This document shows, piece by piece, positions 10,125 through 19,900 of a DNA stretch of 23,804 bases; position 1 is the first letter of the stretch, and each line of letters begins with the position of its first letter. The stretch is taken from the NCBI GenBank assembly GCA_000310025.1, contig FN649738.1, positions 3,092,219 through 3,116,022 of the forward strand, read 5' to 3'. The stretch comes from Ectocarpus siliculosus (Eukaryota > Sar > Phaeophyceae > Ectocarpales > Ectocarpaceae). The notes under the pieces are model-generated. The model made no database searches, was not told the origin of the DNA, and saw only the letters and a program-made list of their open reading frames with translations. A program made the position numbers and the translations under genes.

Positions 10125-13100
10125 TTATCCCACCAAGATGGAGGTCTTGGTGAGGAACTTGTAAGGAGGGATTTCGAGGTTCAGGGGGGCGGGCCCCTTG
10201 GGAATACGCCCGGCTGTTTCATAGTGCGACCTGCGTGTGGATGAGCTTTTTGTGTGCGGAAGGAGAGGGGGGGGGGGGGGCTCGTGAGGGAGACGTGACG
10301 AGGGACAATCAATTTGTTTTCGCTCTTTGGTTCAAAACATAATATGTTTTTCAAATTTTGGTCCACAACAGTCTTTTTTCGTGTCCAAGTTTTCAGTACA
10401 CAGCAAGATTGGGACCAAAAATTCTCTGCCGACACTCAACTAAAATCTTCCGACTCTGCATTAATGAACGTCAATTGAGGAATATAAACAAACCCGGCAC
10501 ACATCCGTCGCAGAGGAAAAGCAAGGCACGTTACTGCATCTCTTGCCTAACAAACAACGCAAGAACGTGGAGCAAACGTTTGGAGCCTACGGGAGAGGAT
10601 TAAGCCCTTCTGGGTCACCCTGCACGGAACTTCAGCCTAGTCAAGAAGATGAAACATCGACGTACGTCAGTAGGTGAGACGTTCCAGGGGGCAACGGCCG
10701 TCGAGATAGTCGCGGAAAAAAGTCTCGGACAAAAAACACACATGTCGCATCACGGGTAAAAGTAATGCGGCATGTTTGGGAGACTGCGTCGTAAAAGGAA
10801 GGAGAGAAAGGAACGAAAAAATAAAAAATCACCCGTGCTAAATAAATATCCGTTGAAAAAAGAATAACTCACCCGTGGCACGGGCAGAAAGATCCGTTGT
10901 AGTCCCCGGCGTCGGGGAGGGGCACGCAGCCAAGGTGGGTGCAGATGCCGATCACGATCATGAACTCGGGCTTGAGGCAGCGCTCCTCGTCCGTCTCCTG
11001 GTCGCGGAGGTCCTCCATGAGCACTCCCGCCTGTGCCCATCGTTTCAGGGTAAATCATTGTGCGTATGCATAAACAGGAGAATGCTTTTTTAATGGTGCT
11101 GCTGCCGTCTATGCGTCCGCCTGTGCCCACCGTCTCACGGCAAATCATTGAATGCATAAACAGGAGCATGTTGTCTTAATGGTCCTGCTGCCGTCTATGC
11201 GTTGTAGTTCACGCGTCGTGTGTTTCTTGCGTGAGAAAAAAAAAAAAATAGCCAAAAGGTGATGCGGCACCCTTCCTACCGCCCTGCGGGTGCCGGCCTA
11301 AGTGAGTTTGAGGTCACCTAAACGCGTGCTCCAAGGGTACCAACAAAGAGAGTCACGCCGACAGCCTGCCATCTGAGTGAATTCAATTTTAGGTAGGGTA
11401 TCCCCAATGGGGTTTGGAATCATGCAAAATGCATGTCACGGTCTATCGACCATAGTTAGACCTCAGACCACCTTTAGCAGCGACTAATGACCACTTCGGC
11501 TTTCGCGTACCAGGCTCGCACGACATCAACCACTAAGCAAGAAATCGACAGCGTGAGCGTGTGTTTGTGCATACTCATAGCCGCGCATGCGCTAGTCGCT
11601 TGACCATTGACCTCGGAGGGGGGGGAGTGGCACGAACGAGCCCTTGGCGGTGAAAAGGCGTGTGCGGATGTGGTGATAGAGACAACGCGACGGGTAACTT
11701 CGTTGTTCCGTCTGCCGTCGGGAGGGAAAAGACAAGCACAGCTAGTGCAGCAGAGCAATGAGTCCGCTCTGTCGCATCAGCAGCCCACTCCCTCGCACCC
11801 GAAAAACAAAAAAAAAACGGGCACACGACTCCCCCTAACCAAATAGCTGCTGCTGCTGCTGCTGCTGCTGCTCTGTTCATAATTATTCTGCTGGTGCTAT
11901 GTAGAATAGACCGCTAGGGTGACCCAGAACTCGGGTCGACAGCAGTATGTTATTCGGGCGGACGCACCTCCCTCTCGATCATCGCGTCATCCCTGCGCTT
12001 GATGAACACGGGCTTTCCGCGCCACTTGAAGATAACGCTTGTCCCTGCGATGCGGCCGAAGAGAAGCGGGAGGGGAGGGGGCGTACTCATGTCTTGCATG
12101 CCCTACTTATGAGACCGTCGACCACGAGAGGACGGAGCATCGTTCCCATAGGACCGACCGATCACCGATGGTCAATCGTTCCTTGCTGCTTAGCCAAAGG
12201 TGGCTCGAAAAAGTCTTTCCCTACCATGTCGGTATCACTCCCCGCCATTTCAGCCCAGACGGGGCGAAGGCACCGAAGTGCGGCGAAGCGGGACCAACAA
12301 CGACATTCGTAGCCACGGTGGCGAGGCAGTGAGTATCGTCAGGGCACCGCTAGTCTAATTTCGCGCCGGGGGGTCTCACGAGAGAACCAGTGTGCCTCTT
12401 CTTCCACACCGCCGTCTCTACTCTCAGTATGCAGGGAAGATACCATTGTAAAGGCGGTTCCCCGTTGTCTATGTTCCATGTGTAGGCAAGATACGCTTGT
12501 AAAGTCTCCCTTTCTCTCTCTCTTGCCCCCTCCCGTCTCCTCCTCGTGGTACCCCGCCGGCCCCCCCCCGCGTTCTTTCATCTCCGTTCGTTCCAACTCA
12601 CCCATTTCGATATCCTTAAGCTCGAACTCGGCGGTGGCGAGCGCCATAACGTCAGCGGCCGGCTCCCACGATGCCAAGAACTGAAAAGATCGACAGCGGA
12701 CAGCGAGAAACGAACGAAGCATTCACACACCAGCCCAGCCCAGACAAAAAAAAAAGCAGTGGCAAAAAAAAAACACAGGTAAAGCCAGAATTAGGACAAA
12801 ATACATAAAACCCACGCCGGTTGGCGGTGTTGCGTCATCTTGGCGTCTTGTGAGAGCGAAAAGTTGTTCCCTCTTGATGTAGGAAAGAGAGTCTTCAGAC
12901 CCGCCCCGCCCCAAATAAACGCATACACAAACACGCACACATATAATACATAGATATACGCTTCTGGGGAAGTACATGGTCATACTGAGTGTAGCAGTAT
13001 TATAGCACCTTGGAGTCACGAACAATTACTCGTGCACAGCGTCAACACCCAACAACAAAAAGGATTTGGCACCTACAGAGTACTTAGCCAGATTAGATGC

Positions 13101-16100
13101 GACGATACACACACACCACAGGCAACAGCATCATCAATAACCAACAGCAACAGGGTTGGGTGCCCTTGAGAACAATCAGCCACCAACAGCAGTTCAACGC
13201 CAAACAACAGCAGGATTGGGCACCTCGAGAAGAATAAGCCACTGGCAACAGCCTCATCAACACCCAACGACAACCAAAGGATTGGGCACCTTGAGAAGGA
13301 TCAGCCGCGCCGAGGACGCGTAGAGGAAGCGGGAGGCACCGAGCATGAAGTACGTGAACTCTCGCTTGCCCGGGTCACCCTTGGCCACCCTGTCCTTCTC
13401 GAAGTAACCGTCCTGGGAGGATGAGCAGCAGCAGCCGGTGGGAAGTAGGGAAAAACAAGAAGCAGCAGCCGAAGCAGCGTTAGTAGCCGCAGCAACAGCA
13501 GCAGCAGCGGCGGCGGCGGCGGCACACGAACAGCAGCGTGGGTGTAGGGTGAACGGCATCGGCGTACGTCGTTTGTCAGAGGCCCTCCGTCGGGAGCACC
13601 GTCATCGTCGCCAAAAAACGCCAGGCACGCCATCAAAAACCCACCCCGTAGTAACAGTGGAACCGTCCCAATACTCCCACGGCCATCTGCACCACAGCAT
13701 ATCATCGGATGATACCCCCCCCAACTCCCGCCCTTGTCGCCGAGGGAAAGTGCGCGCGAACCCGCGTGATTGTGGGTAGCTCCAATTTTGCCCAAAGGAT
13801 TATTCCCGCCCAAACGCACACCATTTTTCTTCAAGGAATCTATGCAATACGAAATCGCCAGACAACGTTTTTTCACACTCTTGACAGCAGAAAGGTACCC
13901 CCAGAGCGCCAGAGACCACCTAAGCGACGGACATGGCTTGGCCAGATCAACAGGAGCAGGAGCGGCGTTGCACCTAAAAGGGTGCCGGACCAACAGCGGC
14001 GAAACTAACACACAAAAGAGCTCCCCACCAATATCCCAAAACAAGCCCTGATCAAGATAGCCTGCAAGGGACACTCAAACACCGATGCCAATCAGCACCA
14101 CCCCACACACCCACACACCGACGCCCATCAGCACCGACAACACTTGAAAAGGGGGCCACAAGGGGACCAAAACCTCTCCCGAGACACCAAGACCGCTACC
14201 GGGTCGATAACAATGACGCTATACCACACCTGGTTCGTGAGGTCGTCTATTTCGCCCGCCCGTCCGATGTAGGACGCCGGGGCCACCTCCGAGGAGGTGG
14301 TGGTGACGGCCGACAGCGACCGGCTTGCCAAGGCGGGTCGGCAAGCTGATTGAAGCGGAACGGGACGGAACAAAAAAAATGCAAGTTCAGAGGGTACGGG
14401 GTGTGTGGCGAGAGGTGGTCTCAGGGGGAGAGTGTTGAGGTGGCACAAGACCTGTACATACAGATTTGTTAAAAAAACTGCTGTCCTTTATTGGTTCGTT
14501 CAGGTTCTCGCTGGGCTCCTCGAGTAAAAAAACACGTCAGCCGCTGCTGTGTGGGCTGCTGAGCTTGGGGGAACGTCACAACTGGCGGCCAGCTGTGGGT
14601 TGGTCCTGCTGCCTGCTTCTTATTTTCATCTTGCATCACCCCTTGTTGACACTGCTGTGCTCTCATGAGCCAACCCCATAATGTGGTGTCTTCCGGCCAT
14701 GACGTTGTAGGATAAAACTCGTCAACCCGCCGGCGTGGGAGAGGCAAAGCGCTCCCAGAACAGAGGACGCTGCCTGCATTGCTCGATATCAATTCCTCCT
14801 ACATAGCTCAGCCTCCTTGCTTAGGTAGGGGTTGGTGGGAGAGCGGCACGCTCGCAACCTCTGTCGGCCCCTGTTTCCAGAGCACTTCAGGGTGTCCTCT
14901 ACTTCTTCCCCCACAAGGACGTGCGGGAGAAACTACAGCGGTTTCGTCGCCTCCAGCCGATGGTTCGTCGACCTGCCCGACACTACCATGTAGGTAGGCG
15001 TCTCCAACACTAGCGCTACCGGGCAGTGACCCTTCTCGGCTGTCCAAAACCAGAAGTAGCCAGCCTGCTTTCACTAATTGTTGGCGGGTGGGTGTGCTCC
15101 ACAGACCTCAACCCTTTCGTCGCAAGAAGTGGTGTGGAATTTGTGGGAGAGTAATGCCGGTTGTACACTTCGCCCAACGTCTCCTCGGGTGGCATGTGTC
15201 CTATGCCTACAACGGGTGGGGCATCTTCCTCTGCTCCTGCTGCTGCTGACATTGCGGGCGGTAACTTTTTCAACCCGGCACAGCACCAAGAGCAGCCGTA
15301 CCCGCGCGTAACCCTTCACGCCTCCGCATCTTATCACGGGGTGTGAGCGGGGTGCTTCCGCATCGACAAATAGACATCGATGTCGAGGGGCGACGCGGTG
15401 GCGATCACGCCAATAACGTACCGTGCGATTTGAGCGACAACACAAAAAAATGGTCGTGTTCACTGTTAGCCACGGCATGGACAACCGCCAACGTACTGGC
15501 CTTTGCGCGCGTCAATAACGTCTGTCTGCAACACGAGCATCATAGATAGTTGCAGTCTGTTTTCATGAGGAAGGGGCCGAGGGAGGCTGGCTCCAAATGG
15601 CTTTTAGTGTCGAGCGCGAGCTTACTTTACGCAATTGGGTTCTTGCACATAGTGCTTCATTTCTCTCTTTTCCTCGTTTGCTCGCACGGCCACTTGTCGT
15701 GTTGTCCAAGGCGAAATCGCCGGCAGCATGTAGTCTAATCGATGCGTTCGCCAGGCAGACTCGATGCTGTCTTCAGTCTCAGTCATCTAACAGCAGTCCA
15801 CCCTGCTGTACGTTGACTACGAACGAGACACAGCACACATTTTTTCCCGAGCCGCTACATGTTGTACGCCGTCCAATTTTCGACTCACATGCACAAAGCC
15901 CAGACCAAAGAAGTACTCCGTGCAAAAACTTGGAATGTGAACATGCGTGCATCTCGGTACACATCGAGCACAGCTCGGACGGAGAGGACTGACGAAGTCA
16001 CTGCATGCTGTATGCTCCGAATTTACGAAACAACCGCGGGGTGCGCCAAAGGTTCGGTATTCCGCCACTAAAACAGGGAACAAACATGGAAAGACGCAGC

Positions 16101-16562
16101 GCCTAGACTCCGTCTACGGGGAACACCGATGAAGCATACCCCCTGCCCTTATCCGCCAATCGAGCTCTTTGCGCGTGTGCTTGCGTGGTACAGCAGTAGA
16201 GATGTTGGGCGGGCACGAAACAGTCGTCGCCGCAATACATCGCGTCGTCGGGACTGAGAGACGTCTTTGCTTTTAGGTACACAGCCGCACCGAAACGATG
16301 CAAACCGAGCTACAACATACCAGCCGAGGCAACGAAACTTGCCCAAGCGTGTCCCCCCTACCCCCTGCCCCCCCCTCCTCGCTTGCGGTCGAGATGCAAA
16401 ACTCTCTACCCTCCCTGTCGCTCTCTCTGCTCGAAGAGGACATCGTGAAGCGTTCGCGTTCGTACCTGATGCTGCACGGGGTACCACCACCGCCTTAGCC
16501 GGCGTTGCGACTGCCCGGAGAGCAACCGGCGCCGCCGCCCTGCGCACAGCGTTACGGAACAT
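10125..16562 (-). CDS. UQCRFS1: Mitochondrial Rieske iron-sulfur protein of cytochrome bc1 (complex III), 7 exons, complete
   Basis: This subunit passes electrons from ubiquinol to cytochrome c1 through a 2Fe-2S cluster at the inner mitochondrial membrane. Exons, in coding order: 16562-16466, 14345-14230, 13412-13290, 12680-12602, 12044-11968, 11030-10873, 10230-10125. All junctions are GT-AG and all phases agree, giving 756 nt including TAA, or 251 residues. The N-terminus is rich in Arg and Ala and lacks acids, as in a mitochondrial presequence. Residues about 90-117 (exons 3-4) form the membrane anchor and hinge. Exon 5 carries the family signature FKWRGKPVF. Exon 6 carries CTHLGC (residues 194-199) and CPCH (213-216). 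Expected cluster ligands are Cys194, His196, Cys213 and His216, with Cys199-Cys215 as the disulfide. Exon 7 has [15 protein letters not shown] and a C-terminal LVG. The Gly after CPCH is a codon split by intron 6. The ATG has A at -3. Length matches the family after presequence. Identity is very secure; the end of exon 1 is the least certain junction. Confidence 0.95.
11030..11202 (-). repeat. Tandem duplication (90-base unit) that includes the exon 6 acceptor of the Rieske gene
   Basis: Units 11030-11119 and 11120-11202 share CCTGTGCCCA, AAATCATTG, ATGCATAAACAGGAG, TTAATGGT and CTGCTGCCGTCTATGCGT. On the coding strand each contains GGGCACAG|GCGG. The one at 11031 is the working acceptor. The copy at 11121 would add Ala-Asp-Ala and then TAG, so its use would truncate the protein. 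Confidence 0.85.
11567..11625 (+). repeat. Dispersed repeat, copy 4, next to Rieske exon 5/6 intron centre
   Basis: GCATACTCATAGCCGCGCATGCGCTAGTCGCTTGACCATTGACCTCGGAG precedes a G run. It lies in Rieske intron 5 and resembles copy 2 most. Confidence 0.65.
11847..11873 (+). repeat. CTG triplet run in Rieske intron 5
   Basis: About eight CTG units. Similar CTG/CAG runs lie at 17052-17073 and about 17720-17738. Confidence 0.85.
12068..12262 (+). repeat. Dispersed repeat, copy 5 (long form), in Rieske intron 4 and overlapping the start of exon 5
   Basis: After a G-rich run: CGTACTCATGTCTTGCATGCC, GACCACGAGAGGACGGAGCAT, CCCATAGGACCGA, GATGG-CAATCGTTCCTTGCT, GCCAAAGGTGGCT, GGTATCACT and CCGCC-TTTCAGCCCA. 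This matches the inverse of 21226-21430 over about 190 bases. The match lies within the intron, close to the exon 5 acceptor at 12045. Confidence 0.8.
13046..13306 (-). repeat. Degenerate tandem repeat that includes the exon 3 donor of the Rieske gene
   Basis: Four imperfect units share, on the plus strand, CAACA-rich sequence followed by ATTGGGCACCT-GAGAA-AT-AGCC. The rightmost unit is the true end of exon 3 with its donor (AAG|GTGCCC, junction 13290/13289). The next two units lie at about 66- and 60-base spacing; the fourth is further left (GGCACCT at about 13069) and carries an AC-run insertion. The donor-like AGGTG is kept in units at 13221-13225 and 13070-13074 and lost in the unit near 13161. 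Confidence 0.75.
14346..16465 (-). other. Rieske intron 1 (about 2.1 kb)
   Basis: The intron has donor GTACGA after a split Ala codon and acceptor CAATCAG. It separates the presequence exon from the rest of the N-terminal region. No embedded gene or clear transposon was recognised. Open frames within it lack family motifs. Confidence 0.7.
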
Positions 16563-16918
16563 CTTGCCGCGCGGGACGGGAGTAAAAGTTAACGCCTTCC
16601 TCCTCCTTGCTCGTCAGCGTGTGTGTGCTCCCCTCTCACCTCTCCCTGCTAGCGAGGCTCCGAAGTCAAGAGTGCTCGGGCCCCCCGCACCCGTATATTG
16701 CGTCATCAAAATCCACTTCGCGTGCCCCCCAACAACCTGGGGCAAAGGGCAACCAGGGCAACACAACATTGGCTGGGGCGAGCACAGCTTGCTGCATCGT
16801 AGCCTCTCACTGCTTGTGCGTCGTTCCAAGCAGGACGGTTTTAATCTCGCGGGGCTGAGTGTCGAGGAGCAGAGCGAGCGACCGAGCGACCCCCACCCGC
16901 CTGACAGGGAAAGCAAAG
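16563..16918. promoter_or_regulatory. Divergent intergenic region between Rieske and LSM14 (putative bidirectional promoter)
   Basis: These 356 bases lie between the Rieske ATG (reading left) and the LSM14 ATG (reading right). They must hold both 5' UTRs and the promoters unless unseen 5' exons exist. An ATTGG (inverted CCAAT) at about 16769-16773 and a TATATTGCGTCAT stretch at about 16692-16704 could be regulatory sites, but such short matches are weak evidence. Confidence 0.5.
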
Positions 16919-19900
16919 ATGTCGGGAGATCTCGTGGGAAGCAGGATCAGCCTCATCTCCAGGAAGGACATCCGGTGGGAGGGCATCCTCGTCCAGGTCG
17001 ACCGCGAGAATGCCTCGGTCACCCTACAGAACGGTGAGCACTGGCGCTTCTGCTGCTGCTGCTGCTGCTGCTGTAGGTCCTGCGCTCTTCGGCGAGGAGC
17101 CGGGCGTGCGATTTGATTATAAATGTGTGTGAGCCGCGGTGTGTGAATAATAAATACCACTGCCCATGGGTTGCCGCGTTTCAACGCGATGATCTTTTTC
17201 TTAGACTCCAGAATGCCCTACGCATACAGCAGCTGCTGCTGCTGGTGCTGGTTTTCCGCGTCGACGACGTCTGATCGCAGCAGCACGATGGCCACGTGTT
17301 CGCGATGGAAGCCATGCCCGGCTTTTGTCTCTCTTGCTGTTCGCCCGGGGCGCACCAATAGACAAGATAGGGCTGCTGTTGTTGCCGCCGAGTTCCTCAT
17401 TTTTTTGCGCGAAACAAACAAAAACTTGCCGTTGAAGATGATGACAGCAGAGAGAGCGGACCATCCTCCTTCAAAGACTTGTTTAGCCAGCGGAGCTTTC
17501 TTTCTCCCCCAAGAGTCAAATGAACACTCACACGAGAGGTGCCAGCCGGATGCCACACGGCAGTCTCGAGCGTTGGTTGTATCTGTCTTCTGTCATTGCA
17601 GCTCCAACCGTTTTTTTACACAACCAGAGCGGCGCCTCCGTCTTCCTGAAGTTTTTTTCCACGGAACGAACGTTCATGCCACTTCGCATATCCAGCCAAG
17701 TTCTCTCTCTTTCTCGAGCAGCAGCAGCAGCAGCAGCAAGCAGCAGCTGTGATATCGGGCACTCCGAGAGAGAGAGACAAGAGGCGCTGACAGCAGCAGC
17801 AGCAGCTTGTTGTCTCACTTGGATCAGCCCTTGCTTACGGGAGCAGCTTGTTTTGGCGAAAGGTTGCTTGCAGATGTTGTTTTTTCTCGGAAGCCTCACC
17901 TCGAGTCCGGAAACGATTAATTGCTGCGGGTTGGTCCCCTCCCCTGTCCCCTATCCCCCCTCCCCTCTCTGCCTGCTTGCTCGGCGCGTTGCTTCCCACG
18001 ACAGCTGTTTCCGGCGTCCGCAGACGCACCATTTGCTTCCTACCCTTTGTAACGAAAAGTCCACACATCAGTCAACAATGTCTCACGCGCCAGCAACACC
18101 GTGTTTCCTCTCTGTAACAAGTGTGTGGAGGGGTACCCTGCACGAGCCTAATTACGGGATAGCACAATCATAATTCGACATATAAAACGGCTCTTTTCCT
18201 GCCCCCCCCCCCCCCCCCGTGGCTGCGTGCTGTACCCGTCAACGCACCAATCGCGCAGTACCGATGTGCAAGACATGCTCTAGAGACATGAATTCGTCTC
18301 GTGCCCGATTTGCATGTTGTAGCGATTTTGTTGCGAAGAGGTTCGGTTCTCGCTCATGTACAGCATGACATGCAATACTTCCAACAAGGAAATCAACCCA
18401 TCTCTATAATATCGTTAAAAAAAGCACATCTCCTTCGACTGATGTATGGCACCGCTTTTGTCTCGAACGGGTATCAAAAGCCGTTCTATGATTGTGTGTA
18501 TGCTTCGAAGTACTTTAATATTGAGAAGAAAAAAAAAAACAGAAAAAGAGTCGGTGCGTTCGCCAGAATGGACGTTGGGTCTGTGGCCCTCTTATTTTCC
18601 GGAAGGTCGTCGATCTGGGGGAAGGACTCTATCCTCGTTCTCTGCTGGCCTGGGGACGGGGACAGCAGGATACATTGAACAAAAAAGTCAAGCACAGCCG
18701 TCGGTCTCTTCCTCTTGATCGTGCTGATACATCAGCGGTACAGCGGTACATTACGTTCTGGTCTCCGGGGGGGCACAAGCTGCGGCGGGGTGATCTGTGC
18801 GTGTGATTCATACCAGTGCAACTACCCCCCCCCCCCCCCCTTCCCCTGCAATCCCCGTGATCTCGCTGTTGTTATTCCTCTGCGACTTGCCCAGCGGTCG
18901 AGAGTATGATTGGTGGAAATGGCCCACTGGGCGCGAGGGTATTTTGGCTGTGGTGTGGCATGCATCTATCCAAGTGATGTACGTACACATCCTCCGCTCT
19001 CCGTCTTTTCCAGATATTCTCTTGTAGTAAATCCTTGCAGCCTTGCACACGTACAGCACCACAAAGAAAAAAAACTCTCCGAAGCAGAGACGGTAAGCAA
19101 CTGACCCTCACATGGTTGTCCACTGGATGGTTGTGCATCATGATACGGGCGGTACCACGAAGAGGACACACCCATCACTTGGGGTCGCGGCAATTCTTTG
19201 CGGCCACTTCTGCTGTCCCCGCCTTGGGAAACACGTCAGAACCAATTGCACCCCCGCTCCCTAGCTACCATTACACAGCTCTCGTGTTTTGCATGCCTTA
19301 GCGGTTAGACCACTAAGCGAGGGGGGGGAAGTCCAGAAAATGTTGGAAGGGTTGTGACACTTGCTTGCTTGACTCGCACACCGGTGCCTCTGACACATTC
19401 GGGGGGGTTTCTTTGGGCCTGGTTTGCTCTTCCTGAAATCTAGACGACACGCCCTTGGTCGTGTCCCGGCTTTACCGACTCACACCAGCAACCACACGCG
19501 AAACGCAGACGACTTGCAGTTCTTTGCGCCCTTGGTGGCACAAATGATATACGATGTAGAGCGCATTGCCGTGGGTGGATATTGCGACCGCCGCCCCTCA
19601 TCCCTCTACCCTCTTCGAAGCTAACCGCGACCTTCTTTCGTCCCCTGTCTCTTGATCTCTTTGCTCCGGCGGGTCTTTTTACCTGGCTCGTGACCCGTCC
19701 GCGAGTCGCTGCAGCTCCATCCGATCTTCAACGAAACAACTGAGGCAGAATCTTAGGAGAATGTGTAGAATGTGTGTTTAGTCGTACAAGGACGAGGTTA
19801 GTTACGGGAGTGAGTTCACTTTTGGCCTCTTGCAATTCGAAGTCTCCCTCACGTGTTCTCCGTCGCCAAGACATTCTTGCCACCACTGCTGTGGTACCGA

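Noticed and set aside
13301-14074. 257-codon minus-strand frame in Rieske introns 2-3
   Set aside because: It spans Rieske exon 3 in the wrong frame; the Leu runs come from CAG/CTG repeats.
18301-18678. 125-codon plus-strand frame in LSM14 intron 1
   Set aside because: No family motif, and it lies inside an intron supported by the split LSm domain.
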